Of a stretch of 23,824 nt of DNA, positions 1-7,415 are shown piece after piece; within the stretch, counting starts at the first letter, position 1; every line of letters begins with the position of its first letter. Under the pieces are notes generated by a model, which saw only the letters and a list, made by a program, of their open reading frames with translations, was not told the DNA's origin and made no database searches. The stretch is from an uncultured Collinsella sp. GTDB taxonomy: Bacteria > Actinomycetota > Coriobacteriia > Coriobacteriales > Coriobacteriaceae. Where the stretch lies: NCBI GenBank assembly GCA_900542965.1, contig UQPY01000034.1, positions 1-23,824 on the forward strand, in the 5' to 3' direction. The position numbers and the translations under genes are program-made.

Positions 1-27
1 CCCCGCCCACGCCGGGCAAACCCTCCC

Positions 28-56
28 TTGTACTCCATCTCACTAAAGTGTATGAT
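28..56 (+). promoter_or_regulatory. Predicted sigma-70-type promoter of the amino-acid ABC operon
   Basis: A -35 box TTGTAC (28-33) and a -10 box TATGAT (51-56) are separated by exactly 17 bp, upstream of the lipoprotein gene. This is the best-formed promoter in the window. The spacer contains the small palindrome CACTAAAGTG (41-50), which would place a bound repressor across the polymerase site. Read by eye from the sequence; no start-site data. Confidence 0.6.
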
Positions 57-94
57 TCTGGACGTTACACGAATCACTTTACTTAACTAAAGTG
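41..94. promoter_or_regulatory. Putative operator: repeated CACTAAAGTG / CACTTTA elements
   Basis: CACTAAAGTG occurs at 41-50. An inverted repeat CACTTTA (75-81) and TAAAGTG (88-94), with a 6-nt spacer, lies between the promoter and the ribosome binding site. The shared half-site (ACTAAAGTG or its complement) therefore appears three times around the promoter. The arrangement fits cooperative binding by a repressor. The regulator is not encoded next to it and is not identified. Confidence 0.45.
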
Positions 95-112
95 CCATCA
101 AGGGGGGATACC

Positions 113-973
113 ATGAACACCGATATGTCTCGTCGTCAGTTTGTTGGTCTAGCCGGCTCGCTCGCCACGGTGCTTGGCCTTGGTCTTGTCGGTTGCGGCG
201 GTGGTGCCGGTAAGGGTTCCGCTGCCGGTTCTGCTGCAGCCAAGGACGTGAAGGGCGCTGCGGAGTCCAAGAAGCTCGTCGTGGGCTTTGACAAGTCCTA
301 TCCTCCGTATGGCTTTGTAGGCGACGATGGCGAGTACACCGGCTTTGACCTCGACCTTGCCAAGGCCGTTGCCGACAAGCAGGGCTGGGACGTTGAGTAT
401 GAGGCTATCGACTGGGATGCCAAGGACACGCTGCTCAACTCGGGTGCCATCAACTGCATCTGGAACGGCTTTACCATGGAGGGCCGCGAGGACGGCTACA
501 CGTTCTCCGAGCCTTACATGCTTAACGAGCAGGTGCTCGTGGTCAAGAAGGACGCGGGTATCAAGAGCTGGGACGATCTTGCCGGCAAGACCGTGATTAC
601 CCAGACTGATTCCGCCGCACAGGATGTGCTCGAGGGCGACCAGAATGATCTGGCCGCGACGTTTGCCACGCTCGATACCATCGGTGAGTACAACACGGCG
701 TTTATGCAGCTCGAGAGTGGTGCAGTCGATGCCGTTGCCTGTGACCTCTCGATCGCTCAGTATCAGCTTGCCGCCAAGCCCGATGCCTATACGCAGCTCG
801 ACAAGCCGCTGTCCAGCGAGCACTACGCCGTCGGCTTTAAGAAGGGCGACACCAAGTCGGCCGACGCCGTGACCGAGTCGCTCAAGGCACTCTACGATGA
901 CGGTACGGTTAAGGATCTCTGCGACAAGTATTCAAGCTATGGTCTATCTTTCGATAATTGGGTGCTCAAGTAA
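113..973 (+). CDS. Amino-acid ABC transporter substrate-binding lipoprotein
   Basis: Family 3 extracellular solute-binding protein, 286 aa, predicted to capture a polar amino acid (possibly cystine, glutamine or a basic residue) outside the membrane and deliver it to the permease encoded next. The N-terminus has a twin-arginine-like SRRQFVG (residues 6-12), a hydrophobic stretch and a lipobox LVGC with Cys28 as the lipid anchor, followed by a Gly/Ala/Ser-rich linker. The mature domain begins with KKLVVGFDKSYPPYGF and includes the typical GFDLDLAKAVA region. I chose the ATG at 113 because AGGGGGG lies just upstream; the in-frame GTG at 92 has no such site. The stop overlaps the permease start (TAATG), so the two are translationally coupled. 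Ligand specificity cannot be read from the sequence. Confidence 0.9.
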   Translation: MNTDMSRRQFVGLAGSLATVLGLGLVGCGGGAGKGSAAGSAAAKDVKGAAESKKLVVGFDKSYPPYGFVGDDGEYTGFDLDLAKAVADKQGWDVEYEAIDWDAKDTLLNSGAINCIWNGFTMEGREDGYTFSEPYMLNEQVLVVKKDAGIKSWDDLAGKTVITQTDSAAQDVLEGDQNDLAATFATLDTIGEYNTAFMQLESGAVDAVACDLSIAQYQLAAKPDAYTQLDKPLSSEHYAVGFKKGDTKSADAVTESLKALYDDGTVKDLCDKYSSYGLSFDNWVLK

Positions 974-1626
974 TGTCTATTCAGGTCATGATGCAAATGC
1001 TTGGCCAGGGATTCTTGGTCAGTTTGCAGCTGTTTGTGCTGACGCTGCTGGGGTCGATTCCGCTGGGAATCCCCGTGGCGTTTATGCGCATGAGCAAAAT
1101 TGCGCCGCTCCGCTGGATTGCGCGCATCTACATTTCGGTCATGCGCGGTACGCCGCTCATGCTTCAGATGTTTGCCATCTACTTTGCCCCGTACTACGTG
1201 TTTGGCATTTCGCTCACGCCCGATTCCAAGTGGACGGCGTGCGTCGTGGCGTTCATCATCAACTACGCCGGCTACTTTGCCGAGATCTATCGATCGGGCC
1301 TGCAGTCGATTCCGCGCGGTCAATATGAGGCTGCCGAGGTGCTGGGCTACTCTCGTCTGCAGACGTTTTTGTACATTGTGATGCCACAGGTCGCCAAGCG
1401 CATTTTGCCGGCGATGGGCAACGAGATCATCACACTGGTCAAGGACACGTCGCTGGCGTTCGCCATCGGCGTGGGCGAGATGTTCTCGACGGCCAAGGCG
1501 CTGGTCGCCTCGCAGGTGAGCATGGTGCCGTTTGCAATCGCGGCGCTGATTTACTGGGTCTTTAACTTTGTGGTTGAGATGCTGCTGGGCGCTGCCGAAA
1601 AGAAGCTGGACTATTACCATGACTAA
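973..1626 (+). CDS. Amino-acid ABC transporter permease (HisM/GlnP type)
   Basis: Inner-membrane permease, 217 aa, of the His/Glu/Gln/Arg/opine family. It has several hydrophobic segments, the family motif MRGTPLMLQMF (about 57-67) and the cytoplasmic EAA loop beginning EAAEVLGYSRLQTF (about 119-132), which docks onto the ATPase. Length is normal for the family. It starts inside the stop codon of the lipoprotein gene and ends 8 bp inside the ATPase gene, so the three genes form one tightly coupled operon. Only one permease is present, so the transporter probably uses a homodimer. A start 15 bp upstream (TTG) is in frame but less likely than the coupled ATG. Confidence 0.92.
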   Translation: MSIQVMMQMLGQGFLVSLQLFVLTLLGSIPLGIPVAFMRMSKIAPLRWIARIYISVMRGTPLMLQMFAIYFAPYYVFGISLTPDSKWTACVVAFIINYAGYFAEIYRSGLQSIPRGQYEAAEVLGYSRLQTFLYIVMPQVAKRILPAMGNEIITLVKDTSLAFAIGVGEMFSTAKALVASQVSMVPFAIAALIYWVFNFVVEMLLGAAEKKLDYYHD

Positions 1627-2383
1627 CTCAGTGATGAAAATCGAAAGCGCGCGCAAGGCGTTTGGCGGCAATGAGGTGCTCAAGGATATCTCGCTCGAGG
1701 TGAAGCGCGGCGAGGTCGTGGCGATTATCGGGCCTTCGGGCGGTGGTAAGTCGACGCTGCTGCGCTGCGCCACGCTGCTCGAGACGCTCGACGGCGGCTC
1801 GCTCTCGTTTGGCGATCTTGCGGTCGCGACGGACGCGGGCTCAGGCGCGGTCTATGCGAAGGGCGATGTGCCCAAGCAGGCGCGCTCGCGGTTTGGCCTG
1901 GTGTTCCAGAACTACAATCTGTTCCCGCACTATACCGTGATGAAAAACATCACCGACGCACCGATCCGCGTGCTCAAGCGCTCGCGCGAGCAGGCGGAGG
2001 CCCGTGCACGCGAGTTGATTGCACAGATGGGGCTTACGGGCAACGAGAACAAAGTGCCCTGCGAGCTTTCGGGCGGTCAGCAGCAGCGCGTGAGTATTGC
2101 CCGCGCCCTGGCGCTCGATCCGGAAATCTTGTTCTTTGACGAGCCGACCTCGGCGCTCGACCCCGAGCTGACGGCCGAGGTGCTGCGTGTCATCAAGGAC
2201 TTGGCCGCGCAGAATATGACGATGGTGATCGTGACGCACGCGATGCAGTTCGCCCGCGATGTTGCCGACCGCGTGGTCTTTATGGATGGCGGCCGTATTG
2301 TCGAAGAAGGTCCTGCCGAGCAGGTGATCGACCATCCGCGCGAGCAGCGTACACGCGAGTTCTTGAGCCGTATCGAGGGGTAG
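1619..2383 (+). CDS. Amino-acid ABC transporter ATP-binding protein
   Basis: Cytoplasmic ATPase, 254 aa, that powers the uptake system. Visible motifs are Walker A GPSGGGKST (38-46), the Q-loop in LVFQNYNLFP, the ABC signature LSGGQQQR, Walker B ILFFDEPTSALD and the switch histidine in VTHAM. These match the GlnQ/HisP family. There is a small insertion between Walker A and the Q-loop (around AVATDAGSGAVYAKGD), as in many polar amino-acid ATPases. The ATG at 1619 overlaps the permease gene by 8 bp; the ATG at 1634 is an alternative that would shorten the protein by five residues. A strong terminator follows at about 2405. Confidence 0.93.
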   Translation: MTNSVMKIESARKAFGGNEVLKDISLEVKRGEVVAIIGPSGGGKSTLLRCATLLETLDGGSLSFGDLAVATDAGSGAVYAKGDVPKQARSRFGLVFQNYNLFPHYTVMKNITDAPIRVLKRSREQAEARARELIAQMGLTGNENKVPCELSGGQQQRVSIARALALDPEILFFDEPTSALDPELTAEVLRVIKDLAAQNMTMVIVTHAMQFARDVADRVVFMDGGRIVEEGPAEQVIDHPREQRTREFLSRIEG

Positions 2384-2404
2384 GCTCAGCTATTCATTGA
2401 GGCG

Positions 2405-2443
2405 AAACCGCCGCAGGCCGTTTGGTCCGCGGCGGTTTTTTTA
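2405..2443 (+). terminator. Rho-independent terminator after the ABC operon
   Basis: A GC-rich hairpin (AACCGCCGC paired with GCGGCGGTT, loop aggccgtttggtcc) is followed by a run of seven T residues. It ends the three-gene ABC operon. Confidence 0.85.
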
Positions 2444-2680
2444 TTGGTCCCGGAGCGATTTCTCAAAAGCTAAACGACCTGCTCGTCCTCTCGCCGCCCG
2501 TATCCATACGCGTGCCGAAAGGTATGCATGGACAGGCGGCTGCAAGGGTAGGGTGGTGGCATAGGACATTTGGAGGGTGAGTCGGCTCGGTTGCCGACCA
2601 TGCTGCTCCCGGGACGGCACCGACCGCGAACTCTCCCCGTTGGCGTCGCGCATCGCGCGCGACCCTGCAAGGAGGTCATC
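2444..2680 (+). other. Leader region of the EF-G2-like gene, no gene seen
   Basis: About 237 bp separate the ABC terminator from the EF-G2-like start. I see no credible ORF. Small hairpins are visible: GTCGGC...GCCGAC around 2580-2600 and GTCGCGC...GCGCGAC around 2645-2663. A strong Shine-Dalgarno AAGGAGGT lies at 2669-2676. The stretch could be a structured leader, but it matches no riboswitch class that I recognise. Confidence 0.35.
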
Positions 2681-4756
2681 ATGGGTGCTCCCAAGACCGG
2701 CAACGTAAGGAACGTGGTGCTCGTAGGCCAAGGCGGGGTGGGCAAGACTTCACTCGCCGAAGCCATGCTCCACCTTTCTGGCAAGACCGCCCGCCTGGGC
2801 GGCCACGACGGCACCAAACCCACGCTCGACTATGACCCCGAAGAGGTCAAGCGTGCGTTTTCCATCTCGACGACCATTGCGCCGATCGACTGGAAGGGCG
2901 CGCGCATCAATGTGCTCGATGCCCCGTGCTACCCCGATTTTATCGGCGACGCCTTTGCCGCGATGAGCGTCTGCGAGACGGCTCTGTTTGTGGTCGACGC
3001 CGAGGCCGGCCCGCAGCCTACGACGGTTAAGCTCTGGTATGCCGCCGAGGACCTGCGCCTGGCGCGTGCGGTGTTCGTAAACCGCCTGTCGCGCTCCGAG
3101 GCCAGCTTTGCGACCACGATGGACCTGCTGCAGGAGCGCTTTGGCACGCGCCTGGGCGCCGTGACCCTTCCCTGGGGCGAGGGCGAGGACTTTGACGGCA
3201 TCATCGACCTGGTGCGCATGAAGGCGCGCCATTGCAACGGCACCGAAGCCGTTGAGTCGGAGATTCCCGAGGAGTATCGTGCCCAGGCCGAGGAGGCCCA
3301 TGACCATCTGTGCGAGTTGGTGGCCGAGGCCGACGATGAGCTGATGATGAAGTACCTGGAAGGCGAGGAGACGCTGACGCAGGAGGAGCTTGAGGGCTTG
3401 CTGTCGAAGGCGATTGCCGAGCGCATCTTTGTGCCGGTCTTTGCGGGCGATTGCATCAAGGAGCAGGGCGTCAACTCGCTGATGGACGACATCGCGACGT
3501 ACTTCCCGGCGCCGACCGACTACGGTGAGATGCCGCTTATCGACGGCGATTCGCTTAAGATCTCGAGTGACGATGACCGTCCGGTGGCGTTTGTGTTTAA
3601 GACCTTGGCCGATCCGCAGCAGGGTCGCATCAGCTTTATCAAGGTGCTGACGGGTACGCTTGAGCCGGGTCTTGAGCTGATCAACGCGCGTACCCGCAAG
3701 GGCGACCGTCTGGCTCACCTGTATGTGATGTGCGGCCGCGACATGACTGAGGTCGGTCACGCCTATGCCGGCGACATTATCGTGGCGCCCAAGTTGGCGG
3801 CAGAGACGGGTGACACGCTCTCCATTACCGGTAAGGTCGAGGCGGCGGCGTTTAAGTTCCCCAACTCGCAGTACCGCATTGCCATCGAGGCCGAGAACCG
3901 CGGTGACGAGGAGAAGCTCTACACGTTTATCGAGAAGGCGTGCAAGGCCGATCCGACCATGAGCATCGATCGTGACGAGGAGACCGGCCAGACTATCATT
4001 TCCGCCGTGGGTGAGGCGCAGGTTTCGGTCCTGCTTAATCGCCTTGAGGACCGCACCAAGGTCGTGGCCAAGAGCGTGCCGATCCGCATTCCGTATCGCG
4101 AGACCATCCGACGCACGGCAAGCGCCCAGGGCCGCCACAAAAAGCAGACTGGCGGTGCCGGTCAGTATGGCGACTGCTGGCTGCGCGTTGAGCCGCTCAT
4201 TGGACCCGACGGCACGAGCGATGGCTATGAGTTTGTGGACGAGGTCGTGGGCGGCCGTATTCCGCGCTCGCTGATCCCCGCCGTGGACAAGGGTGTCCAG
4301 GAGACCATGAAGGACGGCATCATTGCCGGCTATCCACTCACAGGCATTCGCGTGGCTGTGTACGACGGCTCGTATCACAGCGTCGACTCCAACGAGATGG
4401 CGTTCCGCGCGGCGGCTCGCATCGGCCTGCGCAAGGCATGCGCCGATGCCGACCCGGTGGTGCTGGAGCCCATCGAGGAAATCACGGTGACTATCCCCGA
4501 GAGCTACGCTGGCGCCGTGATGGGTGACATCTCGGCCTCGCGCGGTCGCGTGACGGGCATGGAGACCGATGAGCGCGGAGACACCGTGGTTATCGCGCAG
4601 GCACCTCTCGCCGAGCTGATGGATTATTCGACGCGTCTGCGCTCTATCACGCGTGGCACGGGCGACTTTACCATGAAGCCCGCCGGCTACGAGCAGGTTC
4701 CCTATGACGTTCAGGCCAAGCTGGTCGAGCGCTATGAGGAGGGCCGCGCCAAGTAG
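2681..4756 (+). CDS. EF-G2-like translational GTPase family protein with altered G3 and G4 motifs
   Basis: 691 aa, close to the full EF-G length, with GTPase, beta-barrel, domain III, S5-like domain IV and C-terminal domain regions. It belongs to the EF-G2 (FusA2-like) branch, shown by YDPEEVKR, ISTTIAPIDWKG and the QTGGAGQYGDCWLRVEPL region of domain IV. The P-loop GQGGVGKT (16-23) is intact. G3 reads DAPC (80-83) where the family has DTPG, and G4 reads NRLS (134-137) where NKxD is expected, so GTP hydrolysis and guanine selectivity may be weakened or lost. The role of EF-G2 is poorly known; it is not the main elongation factor. The ATG at 2681 follows AAGGAGGT; the upstream ORF extension is untranslated leader. 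The gene stands alone between terminators. Confidence 0.85.
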   Translation: MGAPKTGNVRNVVLVGQGGVGKTSLAEAMLHLSGKTARLGGHDGTKPTLDYDPEEVKRAFSISTTIAPIDWKGARINVLDAPCYPDFIGDAFAAMSVCETALFVVDAEAGPQPTTVKLWYAAEDLRLARAVFVNRLSRSEASFATTMDLLQERFGTRLGAVTLPWGEGEDFDGIIDLVRMKARHCNGTEAVESEIPEEYRAQAEEAHDHLCELVAEADDELMMKYLEGEETLTQEELEGLLSKAIAERIFVPVFAGDCIKEQGVNSLMDDIATYFPAPTDYGEMPLIDGDSLKISSDDDRPVAFVFKTLADPQQGRISFIKVLTGTLEPGLELINARTRKGDRLAHLYVMCGRDMTEVGHAYAGDIIVAPKLAAETGDTLSITGKVEAAAFKFPNSQYRIAIEAENRGDEEKLYTFIEKACKADPTMSIDRDEETGQTIISAVGEAQVSVLLNRLEDRTKVVAKSVPIRIPYRETIRRTASAQGRHKKQTGGAGQYGDCWLRVEPLIGPDGTSDGYEFVDEVVGGRIPRSLIPAVDKGVQETMKDGIIAGYPLTGIRVAVYDGSYHSVDSNEMAFRAAARIGLRKACADADPVVLEPIEEITVTIPESYAGAVMGDISASRGRVTGMETDERGDTVVIAQAPLAELMDYSTRLRSITRGTGDFTMKPAGYEQVPYDVQAKLVERYEEGRAK

Positions 4757-4791
4757 CGTGGGACTTTGCCTGCAACATGCATGCCGATGCA

Positions 4792-4826
4792 AGGGCTGCT
4801 CTGGGCAATCCAGGGCGGCCCTTTTT
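4792..4826 (+). terminator. Rho-independent terminator after the EF-G2-like gene
   Basis: A 12-bp stem with two G-T wobbles (GGGCTGCTCTGG paired with CCAGGGCGGCCC, loop gcaat) is followed by TTTTT. It lies 36 bp past the stop codon. Confidence 0.8.
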
Positions 4827-4886
4827 GGTCCCTAGGGGGGCGGAGAAAAACGGATCACGTTAGGTTTTGGGGCAGCTTGGTCGGCC

Positions 4887-5870
4887 CTAGTCCCCCGAGG
4901 CCTGATTGCGGCCGGTGGCGTAGTCGATCTGCACGTGCGGCTGCAGGTTGTAGCAGTACACGTGGAAGCAGAGGGCCTTGCCGTGGTCCTCGACCGATTG
5001 CGCCTCAAGGCGCACGCCGCGGCAGACAAGTTCCTCTTCGTTATACATGGGCGTGACGCGGTAGAGCACATGGTTGCCCGTATCGCGAATATAGTTGAGA
5101 ATCTGCTCCTCAAGCGGCAACATACCCGTTTCGTTGAGATAACGCGTGCCGGTGAGGAGATTCTTGCGGTTGGCGTTTTCGCCGCAGAGCGACCAGGCGA
5201 TAAGGTGGCAGCGGTTGTAGAGGCTCTGGCCCGGAATAAAGTCGTAGCGCTGCTGGTGCCAACCGGCAGGATGGATGCGCGAGATATCGCCGCGCTTTCC
5301 CTGTCCGAGCGACTCGGGGCCTACACAGGCGAGCGCCTTGCGAGTGCGACCCAGGCTGTCGAGCTTGGAGAATTTCTTAAAGCAGCCCTCTTCGGTGGCG
5401 CGATCGTATTCATCGAGTGTGAATGACGGCGTGCCGAGCGGGTGCGTGCTGTCGGCGCGAAGGGCAACGTAGGGGTTGCCGGCGTAGTCGGGAATGCTGC
5501 TGAGATAAACACCGCGGGCGCGGTTGAGGTCGGGGTTTTCGACCTCGTCGATGGGGGTGGCGGCACTGCCCGCGGAAACGTCGTCATCGGTGTCGGTCGC
5601 GGCGGAATCGGAGCCATCGCCGGAGTCCTGGCTGTTTTGAGGGTCCGCCGCGCTCGCCGTTCCCGATTCGAGCCGAGCGACCAGGTCTGCCTCGTCGTCG
5701 GTGCGGCTGGGACTCTCGTTTTGTTTTTCGGCCAGAGCCGCCGCCTGCTCATCGCCTTGCGGCGACAGCAACTTGGGCGCTCCGTCGAGCGATCCCGTAA
5801 ACAGCGCAAACCCGAGCACCACGGCGGTGCCGATGGAAAGTACTTGCTTGTAGGCGGGCTTGCGCGACAT
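4887..5870 (-). CDS. Secreted or membrane-anchored DNA/RNA non-specific endonuclease (EndA-like)
   Basis: 327 aa. The N-terminus carries one hydrophobic segment (about 10-27), followed by a long Asp/Ser/Ala-rich, probably disordered linker (about 35-110). The nuclease domain follows. The beta-beta-alpha-metal core is visible as YNRCHLIAWSL (218-228), with His222 as the likely general base, and NRKNLLTGTRYLN (234-246), with Asn237 as the likely magnesium ligand. The C-terminal HVQIDYATG is typical of streptococcal EndA-type nucleases. The motif is N-R-C-H rather than the classic D-R-G-H; N-R-G-H forms are common in Gram-positive relatives. Likely roles are degradation of extracellular DNA or DNA processing during uptake; no competence genes are nearby. 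The start is supported by AGGAG (5876-5880 on the complement). Confidence 0.85.
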   Translation of the reverse strand: MSRKPAYKQVLSIGTAVVLGFALFTGSLDGAPKLLSPQGDEQAAALAEKQNESPSRTDDEADLVARLESGTASAADPQNSQDSGDGSDSAATDTDDDVSAGSAATPIDEVENPDLNRARGVYLSSIPDYAGNPYVALRADSTHPLGTPSFTLDEYDRATEEGCFKKFSKLDSLGRTRKALACVGPESLGQGKRGDISRIHPAGWHQQRYDFIPGQSLYNRCHLIAWSLCGENANRKNLLTGTRYLNETGMLPLEEQILNYIRDTGNHVLYRVTPMYNEEELVCRGVRLEAQSVEDHGKALCFHVYCYNLQPHVQIDYATGRNQASGD

Positions 5871-5989
5871 TGAGGCTCCTGGATGGACGGTTGGGAATCT
5901 ACCAGTCTAGCAGGAGCCGGCAAGGGCCGTTCTGTCGAACAAATACTTAAGATTTGAGACAAACGCTACTGATTCATTTGTCCCGCGGT

Positions 5990-7000
5990 CTAGATCGAGG
6001 TGGAGTCGAGCCAGTTGAGCTTGCACTCGAGAATGCGCTGCTCGCCGGGTTCGCTGCTTCCGTCAAGTAGGGCGAGCAGCATCTCGGCTGCTTCGCGACC
6101 TTCTTGGTCGACGGGCTCGATGATGGTGGAGACGGTCGGTGTGGTGAGATTAGTCCAGTCTTCGCAGTTGAGTCCCAAAAGGCCGATTTGCTGCGGAAGC
6201 AGATGGGCCATTGGCTGGAGGGCCTTGTAGACACGGGGAAGTGCCCACTGATTTTGCACGAAGATAAGGGTTCGCTTGGCGGGATTGAACTTGAATTTAA
6301 AGTATTCAGTGAGCTCGTTGATTGACGGCTTGTTGTGATCGATGGGAATCGCTTTGTAGAGCTGCCCGTTCGCTGCCAGCGCCTCGGCATACCCCTGAAA
6401 ACGCTCCATGCGGGTGCGCATTTCGGTCATGTTGGCGGCAATGGAAAAGAAATCTTCGTAGCCGGCGTCGAGGAGTGCCTGTGTGGCGTTGTACACGCCG
6501 TCGTAAAGGTTGGTTTTGATCCAGCTGGTACCTGGGCTATAGATGGCCGCATCGAAAAAGACGACCGGCTTGCCGGCGCGTCTAATGCGGTCATGCACGG
6601 CTTTGAAGTTTGCCGTGGGCTGGATGATAAAGCCATCGACGCCCAGCGAGAGCATCTTGTCGACGTACATGAGCTCGGTCTCGGGGTTAAAGTTGCTCGT
6701 GCAAACGACCGTCTGGTAGCCCGCGGGGAGCATGACCTGCTCCATGCCATTGAGAACGAGCCCCGCCCATTTGTTGGTGTTATCCAAAATGATGATGGCA
6801 ATGACGTGGGTTTGCTTGCCGGTGAGCGTCTGCGCTTGGGCGTTGGGAACGTATCCGAGTTCCTTAATGACGCGCGCGATTTTGTTCTGCGTCTTCTCGC
6901 TAAGCTTTTCTCGTTTGTCGTTGAGGTAATACGAGACGCTTGCCGTCGAGGTTCCCGCCTCTCGAGCGACGTCTGCGATCGTAACGCGCTGTTTTGCCAC
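5990..7000 (-). CDS. LacI-family transcriptional regulator, probable repressor of the divergent PTS operon
   Basis: 336 aa. The N-terminal helix-turn-helix begins VTIADVAREAGTSTASVSYYL, with the family's hinge region following (KIARVIKELGYVPNAQAQTL). The rest is a periplasmic-binding-protein-like sugar sensor domain. I chose the GTG at 7000 because AGGAG (7006-7010 on the complement) is well spaced before it; the ATG at 7036 would add 12 residues before the HTH without a good site. It is divergent from the EIIBC gene, and a LacI-type palindrome lies between them. It is therefore the likely local regulator, and the effector would be the operon's sugar or sugar phosphate. Confidence 0.88.
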   Translation of the reverse strand: MAKQRVTIADVAREAGTSTASVSYYLNDKREKLSEKTQNKIARVIKELGYVPNAQAQTLTGKQTHVIAIIILDNTNKWAGLVLNGMEQVMLPAGYQTVVCTSNFNPETELMYVDKMLSLGVDGFIIQPTANFKAVHDRIRRAGKPVVFFDAAIYSPGTSWIKTNLYDGVYNATQALLDAGYEDFFSIAANMTEMRTRMERFQGYAEALAANGQLYKAIPIDHNKPSINELTEYFKFKFNPAKRTLIFVQNQWALPRVYKALQPMAHLLPQQIGLLGLNCEDWTNLTTPTVSTIIEPVDQEGREAAEMLLALLDGSSEPGEQRILECKLNWLDSTSI

Positions 7001-7221
7001 AGCGACTCCTTCCGACAGATGAGCATTTTCCAACATGATGACTTTGAGTCTTGGTGAAGGATGCGCTTCGGTGAGCGGCTTTTTCCTTTCATATGAGTAT
7101 GCAACAAATGCGGCATACGGGTGGGGTCGAAATTTGTGACCGGCATGCGCATCTGCCGTCTACCGAGAAAATCAAATACTTCTTGACTTTTGAAATCGAG
7201 GGCAAAATCGCAGGATTCATT

Positions 7222-7255
7222 TTTGGTTAAACGCATAACTAAATCGCATAACCAA
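7222..7255. promoter_or_regulatory. Putative LacI-family operator
   Basis: Arms TTTGGTTA (7222-7229) and TAACTAAA (7236-7243) form an 8-bp inverted repeat with one mismatch around a central CG (7232-7233), the hallmark of LacI-family sites. The half-site CGCATAAC is repeated directly at 7232-7239 and 7245-7252, 13 bp apart, and a second outer inverted pair TTGGTTA/TAACCAA spans 7223-7255. It lies between the LacI gene and EIIBC and upstream of the likely EIIBC promoter. Confidence 0.6.
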
Positions 7256-7285
7256 CGCTCTGACCTGCGCGTTTACCGAAATAAG

Positions 7286-7315
7286 CTGGCATTAAGAAAA
7301 ACGAGCACCTATATT
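7286..7315 (+). promoter_or_regulatory. Possible promoter of the PTS operon
   Basis: CTGGCA (7286-7291) and TATATT (7310-7315) are 18 bp apart, about 100 bp before the EIIBC start. The match is moderate and other arrangements are possible. Confidence 0.35.
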
Positions 7316-7415
7316 GTTCTTGTCGAAAAGACAGCAAGTCCAAACGGCAGGGGATGCTCCGGAGGCCTCCGCAAACGGTGTCTTGCGCACGCAACTCTAT
7401 GAAAAGAGGGAAGCA

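Larger units (their letters stand above)
7001..7415. other. Divergent regulatory region between LacI regulator and PTS operon
   Basis: 415 bp without a convincing gene. It holds the LacI-type operator (7222-7255), a possible promoter for the PTS operon (CTGGCA 7286-7291, 18-bp spacer, TATATT 7310-7315), a TTGACT box at 7183-7188 without a good partner, and a 12-bp palindrome CGGAGGCCTCCG (7360-7371) in the probable 5' leader. The EIIBC ribosome binding site is GAGGGAAG just before 7416. Confidence 0.5.

Noticed and set aside
2750..4792. 680-codon open frame on the minus strand opposite the EF-G2-like gene
   Set aside because: It mirrors the codon bias of the plus-strand gene, has no recognisable domain and no suitable ribosome site. 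Long antisense frames are expected in GC-rich coding DNA.
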